A stretch of 64,000 bases of DNA from JBCAXA01 sp038534295 (GTDB taxonomy: Bacteria; Pseudomonadota; Gammaproteobacteria; Steroidobacterales; Woeseiaceae). The position numbers and the translations under genes are program-made. The notes under the pieces are model-generated. The model was not told the DNA's origin, made no database searches, and saw nothing but the letters and a program-made list of their open reading frames with translations. The stretch's first letter is position 1, and the number at the start of each line of letters is the position of its first letter. The stretch is from assembly GCA_038534295.1 (NCBI GenBank), contig JBCAXA010000004.1, forward strand, positions 248,001 to 312,000, in the 5' to 3' direction. Shown one piece after another: positions 1 to 8,123 of the stretch.

Positions 1-644
1 ACTTCGTACGGCGGGTGTTCATTGGTTTCGTTGGAACCGGGTCGCTCGCTGCCGCGCTCGCCGAAGCAAAAATGCAGCGCATCGAATGTGCCGGCAGCAA
101 CATCGATACGTTCGCGGCCGACGTACTCGACCGGGAATCCCGGCGGATGCCAGACCAACGACGGGCCGGTGGCGCCGCGATGATCGAGCGACGTCATCAG
201 AAAACGATCGAGTGTCTGGACGCGTGGCCCCGCCGCGCGATCGATCGAGGCAAGATGCCAGGCGTCGCCCTGAATGGGGTGCGTGCCGAACAAGATCGGC
301 GGCGAGTCGTAATCAAAGCGTTCGGAAATTCGGCCCTGCTCGTGGGTCCAGCCTTCGCATTCGGCAAACGTATCGGTGAAACGATACCAACTGGAGCCGT
401 AGGACTCATCGCCGACCGCTAGGCGAACAAAGGCATCGCGCGTGACCCAGTCTCGGTCTTTGGTCAGGACGACATCGCGCATGACGTTTGGCGGATCATC
501 AATCTCACAGTGCGCGCGGAGCGTGCGCCGCCCGTCGGTGTGCACCGTGATCATGAATCGCTCGCGACCGCGCTCGGCGCCGGCGCGCTCCGGCAGTCGC
601 GAGGTATAGCGAATCTCGCCAATGATGGTTTTGTGTGGCCGCAT
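1..644 (-). CDS. Conserved hypothetical protein, 3' end beyond window
   Basis: An open reading frame starts at the ATG at 642-644 and runs off the left edge without a stop, giving about 214 residues (MRPHKTIIGEIRYTSR...). An in-frame TAA lies 21 bases upstream of the ATG, which fixes the start at or downstream of this codon. The visible part has no signal peptide or membrane segment. It is rich in Trp, Asp and aromatic residues, with stretches such as DESYGSSWYRF and GTHPIQGDAWHLAS, which suggests a soluble beta-rich protein. I do not recognise the family. It is divergent from the VOC gene at 720 with about 75 bases between them. It is real by codon use and uninterrupted frame; the overlapping plus-strand frames look like shadows. 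Confidence 0.7.
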   Translation of the reverse strand, partial: MRPHKTIIGEIRYTSRLPERAGAERGRERFMITVHTDGRRTLRAHCEIDDPPNVMRDVVLTKDRDWVTRDAFVRLAVGDESYGSSWYRFTDTFAECEGWTHEQGRISERFDYDSPPILFGTHPIQGDAWHLASIDRAAGPRVQTLDRFLMTSLDHRGATGPSLVWHPPGFPVEYVGRERIDVAAGTFDALHFCFGERGSERPGSNETNEHPPYE

Positions 645-719
645 GGCTGTCGTCGGAGGCGCTGCTTACCCGACGGTACGGCGTTATGCTTGTTGACACC
701 AGTCTGACGGAAACGCGCA

Positions 720-1649
720 ATGGTGAATCACTGGCATAGCGTCAGCATTGGCGTTGCAAGTTTTGACGCGGTCAGCGCGTTGTGGATCGATCGCTTTGGA
801 TTTGACGTCGAGCGCGAGCACGCCGGCGACGATGCGTCGTTGGCGCGGCTCTGGGCGTTGCCCAGCGGAAGCATCGATCACCAATGGTGGCTCACCTGTC
901 CCGGCCAATCGGCCGGACGGCTGCATATCGTGCAATTCTCCACGCATGCCGGCGCGGTGCGTGACGGTGCCCAGAGCTTCGATCTCTGCCCGAAGAACCT
1001 CGACGTGTACGTCGATGACATTGCGCGGCGCGTCGACGAGCTCCGAGCAGCGGGGCTGCGCTTCCGAAACGACGCCTTCAGCGACGTCGTCGCGCCGGAC
1101 GGTACCCATTTTCGGGAAATCCACTTGCCGGCCCATGACGGCCTGAACGTCGTATTGCTCGAAGTGGTTGGCAAGTCGCTGCCGTTTACGCGGCAAGGCT
1201 ATTTGGGCGTCGGCCCGCTGGTCACGACCGTGCCAGACGCCGACGCGGAGCGCGCGTTCTATCGTGAGCTGGGTTTCGAACCCCTGGCCCACAACGTGCT
1301 GGCTGGCGCCGAAATCGAGCGCATGATCGGCCTACCGGCGGGCGCGACGCTCGATGTGAGCATGCTCGGCGAACCGGCCAATCCGCTGGGCGAAATGGAA
1401 ATCATCCGATATGGCGGCACGAACGGCGCCGATCTCTACCCGCGCGCCCGCGCACCGGCACGCGGTATTTTGGAGATTCACGCGTACGTTGATGACCCGA
1501 GTGCGCTTGCGGCTGATCCGCCAACGAACGCGCAAACGAGTGAGCACATCGACGTCGGAGCCTCGCTGCTCGGCCGTGGCCCCGTCTGTCGATTACGTAC
1601 GCCGGCGGGTTTCGCCGTCAATCTCTGGCGATTCTCAGGAGCCGCTTGA
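720..1649 (+). CDS. VOC (glyoxalase/dioxygenase) superfamily protein
   Basis: This 309-residue cytosolic protein has two tandem vicinal-oxygen-chelate modules, roughly residues 5-155 and 160-305. The first opens with HSVSIGVASFDAVSALWIDRFGF and carries DVYVDDIARRVDELRAAG, a typical VOC helix. The second has GYLGVGPLVTTVPDADAERAFYRELGF. Such bidomain proteins belong to the glyoxalase, bleomycin-resistance and extradiol dioxygenase superfamily, but the substrate cannot be told from sequence. A weak Shine-Dalgarno-like GACGGA precedes the ATG. The 3' end overlaps the convergent gene at 1635 by 15 bases. Confidence 0.85.
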   Translation: MVNHWHSVSIGVASFDAVSALWIDRFGFDVEREHAGDDASLARLWALPSGSIDHQWWLTCPGQSAGRLHIVQFSTHAGAVRDGAQSFDLCPKNLDVYVDDIARRVDELRAAGLRFRNDAFSDVVAPDGTHFREIHLPAHDGLNVVLLEVVGKSLPFTRQGYLGVGPLVTTVPDADAERAFYRELGFEPLAHNVLAGAEIERMIGLPAGATLDVSMLGEPANPLGEMEIIRYGGTNGADLYPRARAPARGILEIHAYVDDPSALAADPPTNAQTSEHIDVGASLLGRGPVCRLRTPAGFAVNLWRFSGAA

Positions 1650-2099
1650 CGCAGCCGCGGGCTCGTCGATGTCGTGCAACTCGAGAATCGGTTTGACGCA
1701 GGCAAGCGTCCGCCGCTTCGTTTCGTCAACGTCTAACGTATTTATCAGCACGAGATCGTCGGCATCGACAGGACGGTTCAGCAGCAGCAGCAACAGCCGC
1801 CGCACGTCGATTTCCTGCGCTTGCGCCAACCCAATCCACGTGTCGACCAGACAGGATTTGGTGCCGTCACGAATACTGGCCAGCGCGGTTTCCAGTTCGG
1901 CACCGGCGGCACCAGCGGCAATCAGCCGCCGCCTGAATTCGAGCTCGGTGTTGGCATCCATTTCGACGGACTGCAGGAGTTCGGCGCGTAGCTCGGCGAC
2001 GGTCTCGACGCCCTGCTGCGCGATTACGGACTTGGTTGCCAGGGCGAGCAATAACGCAGCACCCACGGCCGCAGTGCATCGGATTGCGCGGTTTGACAT
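1635..2099 (-). CDS. Secreted hypothetical protein
   Basis: A 154-residue protein with an N-terminal signal peptide (hydrophobic AAVGAALLLALATKSVIA, likely cleaved near residue 27). The mature part is mostly helical with one leucine run (RRLLLLLLNRP) and two cysteines (SCLVD, LACVK) that could form a disulfide in the periplasm. No domain is recognised. It converges on the VOC gene with a 15-base overlap of coding ends. The 297 bases between this gene and the oxidase at 2397 hold only the two divergent promoter regions and no convincing small gene. Confidence 0.7.
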   Translation of the reverse strand: MSNRAIRCTAAVGAALLLALATKSVIAQQGVETVAELRAELLQSVEMDANTELEFRRRLIAAGAAGAELETALASIRDGTKSCLVDTWIGLAQAQEIDVRRLLLLLLNRPVDADDLVLINTLDVDETKRRTLACVKPILELHDIDEPAAASSGS

Positions 2100-2396
2100 A
2101 AGTGTGAAAGTCGTCGTTGACAGGGTGCAAGCAGCGTAGCACTCTGCGGACGTGACAAAGGCACACCTTCTGAAAAGAAGGGTCGCAAAGCTACCGGTCT
2201 AAGGGGATACCTATGACAGCGGAGTTGCCCAATCTCTCGGCCGACAGCCGATTCATCGAGGCTTCCATTCGCGTTCTCGCCCACCACTGGTCAAACAGTG
2301 GGCGTATCCGTGTCATACGGTACAGCAGACCGGTCGCAATCAACTCTGTTTCGGAAGGTGTGCCGCCCCCAATGGCCGAACGGAGGCAACCTCGCG

Positions 2397-3788
2397 ATGC
2401 GAAACGCACAACTCATCGATTGGCGCCGAAGCGCTAAAACCCGTAAGCAAAAGGACTACACGATCCGTCGCGGCGTCGCCGGCGAACGAACCGCGATCGT
2501 CAAACCGAAAAATATCGCCACGTTACTCGGGCTAGTTAGTCCGGAGAACCGCCGCTCCGCGCCGCTGCGACCGCTGGGTGCCGGTAGTGCCACCACGGCA
2601 TGCAACACCGCCGTCGGCGGTACGCTGATCGACATGACCGAGATGACCAAGGTCATCGAACATCGCGACGAATTCATTCGCGTGCAGGCCGGGCTGCGTA
2701 TTGCGGATTTAATCGAAACGCTATCAAAGCGCGGCCACGAAGTGCCCGGTTGCTTGGACCTCACCGACCGCACCGTCGGTGGCGCTATCGCAAGCGCATC
2801 GTTCGGCCCGTCCTGTTTGGACGATGGCGCGCTGTTTGCCCGCAATGTGATCGCCATGACCGTGGTAACGCCAGACGGCAAGCTGCTGAAAATCGATCAG
2901 ACGCGCAAAGAGCTGCTGAACGTGTTTCGCATGAGCTACGGACTGCTCGGCATCATTGCCGAGGTGACGTTGAAGATTCGCCCTGCGCGGGTCTTCGTGC
3001 GCAAACACAAACGCATGTCGGTCGAGGAGTTCGCGGTTGCGCTGGATCGGCTCGAAGGCTCGCCGATGGGCCTCAAATACTACCTGATGCCGTTCAAAGG
3101 CCAGGTCTACACCGAAATGCGTCGCTTCGACGATACACCGGCAAAAAGCAATCGAATATCGTGGAAGTTAAAAGACTGGGGTGAGAGCACGGTGCTGCCG
3201 ACGATCTGCGGTCGCCTTTCGTCCATCGTGCCGATCTCTAGCGTACGGTATTCGCTCATTGATCAGGTTCATGGGGTCGGTCAGTCGCTGCTGAACAATC
3301 GCTTGGTTGAAGGCGGCACCACACATGACGAAACCCTCGGCTCGAGCAGCTCAAGGCTGCCGCGGCCGCCGCTGAAATATTCGACCTGGTGTTTTCCGGC
3401 TGCCGACGCCGGCATCGTCGTTCAGGCTTACCAAGCGTTTTGCCGCGACTACTATCGCGCCAATCGCTTTCGCTGCGACATGCCCGCCGTCGGGTTTCGT
3501 CTCGCGGCGGATCGATCGGCGCTTTTGTCGCCGTCGTTCGACGAGCCGATGCTGGCGCTGCGCGCAATCAGCACGCCCCATCGCCAATGGGAAGACTTTG
3601 CGCTGGAGTACGCGGCGTTCGCCCGGCAGTGGGGTGGTGTGCCGATCTTCAACCAGAGCGTCAACGTCGACATGGACTACGCCGCACTGGCGTATGGTTC
3701 GCGGCTCGACTTCTTCCGTCGCACGCGGCGTCAGCTGGATCCGGACAATCGACTGCTAAACCCGTTCCTAGCTCAGTATTTCCACTGA
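2397..3788 (+). CDS. FAD-linked oxidase, sugar-lactone/alditol oxidase-like
   Basis: A 463-residue flavoprotein. The N-terminal half is a PCMH-type FAD-binding domain (RPLGAGSATT around residue 58, then DLTDRTVGGAIASASFG and a conserved YGLLGIIAEVTLKIRP). The C-terminus ends LDPDNRLLNPFLAQYF, the signature seen in D-arabinono-1,4-lactone oxidase and related alditol or aldono-lactone oxidases. It is expected to oxidise a sugar alcohol or lactone using flavin. The open frame extends upstream to 2298, but I chose the ATG at 2397 because GGAGG at 2382-2386 sits correctly before it and the upstream residues are low quality. The exact substrate is unknown. Confidence 0.85.
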   Translation: MRNAQLIDWRRSAKTRKQKDYTIRRGVAGERTAIVKPKNIATLLGLVSPENRRSAPLRPLGAGSATTACNTAVGGTLIDMTEMTKVIEHRDEFIRVQAGLRIADLIETLSKRGHEVPGCLDLTDRTVGGAIASASFGPSCLDDGALFARNVIAMTVVTPDGKLLKIDQTRKELLNVFRMSYGLLGIIAEVTLKIRPARVFVRKHKRMSVEEFAVALDRLEGSPMGLKYYLMPFKGQVYTEMRRFDDTPAKSNRISWKLKDWGESTVLPTICGRLSSIVPISSVRYSLIDQVHGVGQSLLNNRLVEGGTTHDETLGSSSSRLPRPPLKYSTWCFPAADAGIVVQAYQAFCRDYYRANRFRCDMPAVGFRLAADRSALLSPSFDEPMLALRAISTPHRQWEDFALEYAAFARQWGGVPIFNQSVNVDMDYAALAYGSRLDFFRRTRRQLDPDNRLLNPFLAQYFH

Positions 3789-3798
3789 GCAGGGCCGA

Positions 3799-4566
3799 TC
3801 ACGGCAGCCAAAGGCCGGCCGCTTGCAGCGGCTCGCCGCCACGGCGATCGCGCACCCAGACTGCTAGCGCGAAGCGTTCGGCATCTATTGCGCTCGTCGG
3901 GACGCGGCCGCGAGCGCGATAGGTGCCATCGGCCTCGTCGAGCTCGAGTGCCTCAAGCTCGAGCACGACGAAGTCGTGGCGTAACGTGCGTCCGCGATTT
4001 TCACCGGCTCGGACATCAGTCTCGAGCCCGAAACCAAGCAGTGCAACCTCGACGCTGGTCGGCATCGCCGCAGCGGTTCGCGGCTTAAATTCAACGGCGA
4101 GCTTGCCGCTGTCGCGTTCGATACTGAGCCAGCCGCCGTCGACCGGGTCGGGAAATTCGGTCAGGTCGCCACCAAAGAACTGCCGCCACTCGGCGCCGTT
4201 ATAGAAAAACCCGGGTGTGTAAACGGTGCGGCCACGGCCAGCGCGAACGTGATCGCGTTGCCGTTCACTGAATTGCGCCGTCGAAAACCGATCGGGCCAA
4301 CCGAGGTAGTTCCAGTAGTCGACGTGAAATGCGATCGGCACGATCGACTCGAACAGACTGGGATCGCCGACCAGCGTCGAGAAGAACCGATCTGCGGGCG
4401 GGCAGCTGTTGCAACCCTCAGAAGTGTAGAGTTCGAGCAACCCGACCTGGGCCGGTCCCACTTCGGTGCGTTGCGTGTCCGCCTGAGCCTGGCTTGCCAG
4501 CATCAGGGTAGTAAGGAGCCAGCCAAAACCGAGAAACAGCTGCCAGCGATCGCGTCGATTCGTCAT
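3799..4566 (-). CDS. DUF1223 secreted thioredoxin-fold protein
   Basis: A 255-residue exported protein with signal peptide (LGFGWLLTTLMLASQAQA). The mature start LLELYTSEGCNSCPPADRF is the hallmark of DUF1223, a thioredoxin-like family with a CxxC pair (CNSC). The remainder is beta-rich, with VDYWNYLGW and YTPGFFYNG conserved in the family. It is likely periplasmic; redox activity is an inference from the CxxC. It is the last gene of a probable operon with the TonB-domain protein at 4615 and the TPR protein at 4960, all on the minus strand. Confidence 0.85.
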   Translation of the reverse strand: MTNRRDRWQLFLGFGWLLTTLMLASQAQADTQRTEVGPAQVGLLELYTSEGCNSCPPADRFFSTLVGDPSLFESIVPIAFHVDYWNYLGWPDRFSTAQFSERQRDHVRAGRGRTVYTPGFFYNGAEWRQFFGGDLTEFPDPVDGGWLSIERDSGKLAVEFKPRTAAAMPTSVEVALLGFGLETDVRAGENRGRTLRHDFVVLELEALELDEADGTYRARGRVPTSAIDAERFALAVWVRDRRGGEPLQAAGLWLP

Positions 4567-4614
4567 GGGAGGGTAGACCTGCCCGCACGACGATTTATTT
4601 CAGCGCTGAGGGAA

Positions 4615-4956
4615 TTAGGTGGATTGAATCGGCTGCAGGCGGAACTGGTATTTACGGCACGCCTTGATCGATCGTTCGCCGCTTGGATCGGCCTCGAATT
4701 TGGAGGAGCGAATCGCCCGTAACGCGCTGCGATTGAAAACGCGATGCGTGCTCGATGACACGTAGGGCCGATAAACGCTGCCGTCGTCGAGTATCGCGAA
4801 GCAGACCTCGACGTCGCCTTCGATACGCTCGCGGAAGGCGCGGTTCGGGTAGTCGGGTGTCGATACGAGCACCGGTTTGCGCACCGGCTTGTTATCACCC
4901 GGCGCCGCCTGCGCAACGACACTCAGCACCAGCAGCAACCCGAGTAGATAACGCAT
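4615..4956 (-). CDS. TonB C-terminal domain protein
   Basis: A 113-residue protein consisting of a signal peptide (MRYLLGLLLVLSVVAQA) followed directly by one TonB_C domain (PDYPNRAFRERIEGDVEVCFAILDDG through FRLQPI). It lacks the N-terminal membrane anchor and Pro-rich spacer of a true energy transducer, so it is probably a free periplasmic TonB-like protein rather than a TonB working with ExbBD. Two cysteines (VCF, ACR) may pair. The gene begins three bases after the TPR gene stop, which implies one transcript. Confidence 0.8.
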   Translation of the reverse strand: MRYLLGLLLVLSVVAQAAPGDNKPVRKPVLVSTPDYPNRAFRERIEGDVEVCFAILDDGSVYRPYVSSSTHRVFNRSALRAIRSSKFEADPSGERSIKACRKYQFRLQPIQST

Positions 4957-4959
4957 CGC

Positions 4960-5520
4960 TTAGGGCCTCGTCATCTCCGTGTCGTCGATGATGATCAACG
5001 GCTCGACCGGATTAGCCATGCGATCGTAAATCGCCTGGGTTTTTTTCAAGTTCAGCGATTGCGGTGCGAGCTCGAACGCGCGATCGATGTCGGCTTTGGC
5101 ACGCGGCAGATCGTTAATGCCCAGATAAGCCAGCGCGCGATTGTTGAGGCCGCGCCAAAACTTCGGGCGCATTTCTAGCGCTCGGTCACAGTAGGTCAAC
5201 GCCGTATTGAATTCGTTCAGCAGCACGTACGCCGCGCACAGGTTGGAAAGACCAATGACGAAATCGCGATCGCCCTGCGCGCGTTTCAAGCCTTGCTGCA
5301 ACAGCGGGACGGCACGTTCTGCATCGCCTTCACGCAGCGCTTCAACGCCTTCGGCGGCGTAGATATTGACGGGGCCAATTACGGTCTTCATCTCGGTAGC
5401 GTCGTAGATGCGCCCCTCGACCGAATCGGAAGGATCAGCGGCAACGCTCGCAGCAAAACCCAATAACGCGACTGTCGCTGCGCGTTGCAGAACTCGGACG
5501 CTGTGGTTTGCTAGGTTCAT
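4960..5520 (-). CDS. Secreted TPR-repeat protein
   Basis: A 186-residue periplasmic protein with a signal peptide (residues 1-28, ending SVAADP). Three TPR-like helix pairs follow, spanning about residues 55-165: EGVEALREGDAERAVPLLQQG, NLCAAYVLLNEFNTALTYCDRAL and NRALAYLGINDLPRAKADIDRAF. The role is presumably protein-protein interaction. It is the first gene of the TPR, TonB-domain, DUF1223 group, separated from the next gene by three bases. No specific family name is supported. Confidence 0.8.
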   Translation of the reverse strand: MNLANHSVRVLQRAATVALLGFAASVAADPSDSVEGRIYDATEMKTVIGPVNIYAAEGVEALREGDAERAVPLLQQGLKRAQGDRDFVIGLSNLCAAYVLLNEFNTALTYCDRALEMRPKFWRGLNNRALAYLGINDLPRAKADIDRAFELAPQSLNLKKTQAIYDRMANPVEPLIIIDDTEMTRP

Positions 5521-5617
5521 GACCGTACGTTGACCGTATACCTCTAGGCGCAGTCAGGCAAGGGCCTCCGTCACGGTGTTTTGTGCTGTTTTCGCTACAA
5601 ATAGCGGCCGTTTCGGG

Positions 5618-6025
5618 CTACCGCTCCCAGGGTTTGGGTACGACGACGAGCTCGTTCGCTTCCGTTTCCGTGAGTTCGCTGATTTTTAAGTACCAGTCGG
5701 CGTAACTCGCACTGATTCTAAGACGCATCCTGCCGCCTTCGTCAAACAGCTTAGTGCCACTGCCGGTCTTCTTGATTTTCATAATACGTGACTGCGAATA
5801 CCCGGTTGCGGCATCGACGATCCACAGCTCGAAGCGTGCTGCGTCCGGGAAATCCGAGCCGACTCGCCACTCGAGAATCCACGGCGCCTCGACTTCGAAT
5901 TCGGTCGTGGTTTGGTCGCGACTACCGCGGTACTCGCGAACGACCTCGGCCGCGCTGACGTGGCCCGCCAGCATCGTCAGCAATAGCCCGCTTGCGAAAT
6001 GCAAATTTCTGGTTGCGATGTTCAT
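5618..6025 (-). CDS. Small secreted hypothetical protein coupled to folD
   Basis: A 135-residue protein with signal peptide (LHFASGLLLTMLAGHVSA). The mature part reads EVVREYRGSRDQTTTEFEVEAPWILEWRVGSDFP and resembles a compact beta-sandwich. It is not assigned to a family. I chose the ATG at 6023-6025 because it overlaps the folD stop in an ATGA arrangement (4-base overlap), implying translational coupling; the frame itself stays open upstream into folD. A functional link with one-carbon metabolism is unlikely. The coupling probably only sets expression level. Confidence 0.75.
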   Translation of the reverse strand: MNIATRNLHFASGLLLTMLAGHVSAAEVVREYRGSRDQTTTEFEVEAPWILEWRVGSDFPDAARFELWIVDAATGYSQSRIMKIKKTGSGTKLFDEGGRMRLRISASYADWYLKISELTETEANELVVVPKPWER

Positions 6026-6921
6026 TCGATGAGTCCCTCCAATGCCGACGCCGGTGTTTGACCGGCTGCCATGCGTGCCGCATACAGCGTATTCGCCAAC
6101 AAACAAGCGATGGTCATCGGTCCGACGCCTCCGGGTACCGGCGTGATCATCGCAGCGGCCTCCGACGCCGCAGCAAAGTCGACATCGCCAACGAGCCGGC
6201 TCTTGCCGTCACCAAGGTCGAGCCGATTGATACCGACATCGACCACGACAGCGCCAGGCTTGATCCAATCGCCGCCAATCATCTTGGGTCGTCCGACCGC
6301 TGCGACGAGAATGTCCGCGTCACGGCAAACCGCCGGCAAGTCGCGCGTCTTCGAGTGGGCGGTTGTGACTGTACAGCTCTCACCGAGCAACAGCGCCGCC
6401 ATCGGCTTGCCAACGATGTTGGACCGCCCAACCACGACAGCGTTCAAACCCACCATATCTGGCAAGGCTTCGCGCAACAGTAACCAGCAGCCGAGTGGCG
6501 TGCACGGTACAAACGTCGGTTGACCGAGCGTGAGACGGCCAACGTTCATGGTATGAAAACCATCGACGTCTTTGGTCGGGTCGATGCGATTAATGACTTC
6601 GCGGGCATCGATCTGCGGCGGCAACGGCAGCTGCACGAGGATACCGTGCACTGCCGGGTCGGCGTTCAGCGCGTCGACGATCGCCAGCAGTTCCTCGGCG
6701 CTTGCGCTCGCTGACAGTCGATGCGTGAACGATTCGAATCCGGCTTCGCGCGCCTGACGGCCTTTGTTGCGCACGTAGACCTGGCTGGCCGGATCGTCAC
6801 CGACAATGACCACGGCTAGGCCCGGGGTAACGCCTTGCTGCGTGGCGAGCTCAACGGTTAGGTCGCGAATTCGTCCGCGCAGCTGCGCGGCCCGTGTTTT
6901 GCCGTCGATTACCTCTGCCAT
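6022..6921 (-). CDS. folD: Bifunctional methylenetetrahydrofolate dehydrogenase/cyclohydrolase
   Basis: A 299-residue cytosolic enzyme interconverting 5,10-methylene-THF, 5,10-methenyl-THF and 10-formyl-THF with NADP. Visible signatures are YVRNKGRQA with the catalytic Lys at about residue 53, GILVQLPLP, PTKDVDGFH, the dinucleotide loop VVGRSNIVGKPMA and the C-terminal TPVPGGVGPMT. Length fits the family (about 285-300). The start MAEVIDGKTRAAQLR was chosen by comparison with FolD N-termini, as the open frame continues 114 bases upstream with no family similarity. Its stop overlaps the start of a small secreted protein. Confidence 0.97.
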   Translation of the reverse strand: MAEVIDGKTRAAQLRGRIRDLTVELATQQGVTPGLAVVIVGDDPASQVYVRNKGRQAREAGFESFTHRLSASASAEELLAIVDALNADPAVHGILVQLPLPPQIDAREVINRIDPTKDVDGFHTMNVGRLTLGQPTFVPCTPLGCWLLLREALPDMVGLNAVVVGRSNIVGKPMAALLLGESCTVTTAHSKTRDLPAVCRDADILVAAVGRPKMIGGDWIKPGAVVVDVGINRLDLGDGKSRLVGDVDFAAASEAAAMITPVPGGVGPMTIACLLANTLYAARMAAGQTPASALEGLIE

Positions 6922-6991
6922 GCCGCCCGCCTGCAAAAGCGCGGGAGCATAAACGAAAGCGGCGACAGAGACTACGGGCTTAGACGCACCG

Positions 6992-7372
6992 CTAGAAGGC
7001 CAGTGGCTCGCGACTGAAGCGCAATTCCCGCGCAACCTCTCGATCTATTCGCTGAATCGATACGATCGGCAAACGCTCACCGTCGATCGTCACGCGGTCG
7101 AAGCGCGTTATGCGCCCGCCCGAACGACTCACGTGGATGCGCTGGGCGAAGCGCAGGCTCTGCACTGGGCGCCATACGGTGACCAGGTATGGTCGCGACG
7201 GCGATGCCCACAGGACGAGTTTGTTCGGCGCCACCGGGCGCCAACTCGTAACCCTGCCGTGGGTACCAACCCAGATTGACGTGTCGGCCGCTGACGTTGT
7301 CGCATGCGCGCTGGAAGCGCTCGCCATGCCAAGCAGCAGGGCCAACAGCACGGTCCGAAACGTTGCTGTCAT
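6992..7372 (-). CDS. Small secreted protein, DUF6491-like
   Basis: A 126-residue protein with signal peptide (VLLALLLGMASASSAHA). The mature domain SIWVGTHGRVTSWRPVAPNKLVLWASPSRPYLVTV ends with RITRFDRVTIDGERLPIVSIQRI. This layout (a residue presented on the arm RPYLVTVWRPVQSLRFA, then an I.RI.P-type ending) resembles the DUF6491 family of small periplasmic proteins. The assignment is from memory of the pattern and is moderate. It lies 70 bases upstream of folD and may be co-transcribed with it. Confidence 0.65.
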   Translation of the reverse strand: MTATFRTVLLALLLGMASASSAHATTSAADTSIWVGTHGRVTSWRPVAPNKLVLWASPSRPYLVTVWRPVQSLRFAQRIHVSRSGGRITRFDRVTIDGERLPIVSIQRIDREVARELRFSREPLAF

Positions 7373-7472
7373 CGTCTGCTCTCCTGTCGTTGTGAATCCA
7401 GTCTGCTAGTTCGTCAATGAACTGCGCCTGAACCAGCAACGAAGAAGAGGACCGTCGGTTGACGTCGAATTA

Positions 7473-8123
7473 TTACAGCAGGCCGTGCTCGAAGGCCTTC
7501 AATACGGCGCGCGTGCGATCGCGTACGGCTAGTTTGGCAAGAATGCTGGACACGTGATTTTTGATCGTGCCTTCGGAATTGCCGAGCGCTGACGAAATCT
7601 CTTTATTGCTGTAGCCACCGGCCATCAGCCGCAGCACATCCAGTTCTTTCGGCGACAACGCTTCGAGCGGCGCCGGCGACGCCGGGGTTTGCGCATCGCC
7701 AAGCGCATTGATCAGTCGCGTCGTTAGCGCCGGTTGAATCATCGTTCCACCGCGCGCCACCGAATCAATGGCCGCAACGAGATGCTCTAGGGTAACGTCC
7801 TTGAGCAGATAGCCGCGCGCGCCGGCGCGAATGCTGTCGAGCACTTGCTCGTGATCGTCGAAGGTCGTCAGCATGATGACCGGCGTGGTATGGCCTGCGG
7901 CCTGTAGTGCCCCGACCGCATCGATACCCGAACACTTGGGCATGCGGATATCCATCAACACGACATCGGGCTCGTGACGTGCAACGAGATCGACGGCCTG
8001 GTCGCCGTCGCTGCCTTCAGCGACAACATCGATGGCATCGGACAACGCGAGTAGGCCGCGAATCCCCTGCCGAACGAGCGTCTGATCGTCAAAGACGATC
8101 ACGCGCCACGGTGCTTCCGTCAC
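7473..8123 (-). CDS. NarL/FixJ-family response regulator
   Basis: A 216-residue response regulator. The receiver domain (1-120) has the acidic pair FDD at 11-13, the phospho-acceptor Asp at about residue 58 in VVLMDIRMP, and a conserved Lys in GYLLKD. A LuxR-type helix-turn-helix (about 150-205) reads LSPKELDVLRLMAGGYSNKEI. The GTG start at 8121-8123 overlaps the TGA of the histidine kinase (GTGA), typical of a translationally coupled pair. The open frame extends to 8372, but that part lies inside the kinase and is spurious. The target genes are unknown. Confidence 0.93.
   Translation of the reverse strand: MTEAPWRVIVFDDQTLVRQGIRGLLALSDAIDVVAEGSDGDQAVDLVARHEPDVVLMDIRMPKCSGIDAVGALQAAGHTTPVIMLTTFDDHEQVLDSIRAGARGYLLKDVTLEHLVAAIDSVARGGTMIQPALTTRLINALGDAQTPASPAPLEALSPKELDVLRLMAGGYSNKEISSALGNSEGTIKNHVSSILAKLAVRDRTRAVLKAFEHGLL

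Noticed and set aside
693..698. TTGACA as a -35 box before the VOC gene
   Set aside because: It is only 21 bases before the ATG, so a -10 box would fall inside the coding region; no good -10 is visible.
2298..2396. Upstream extension of the FAD oxidase frame
   Set aside because: The added residues lack similarity to the family, and a proper ribosome-binding site precedes the ATG at 2397.
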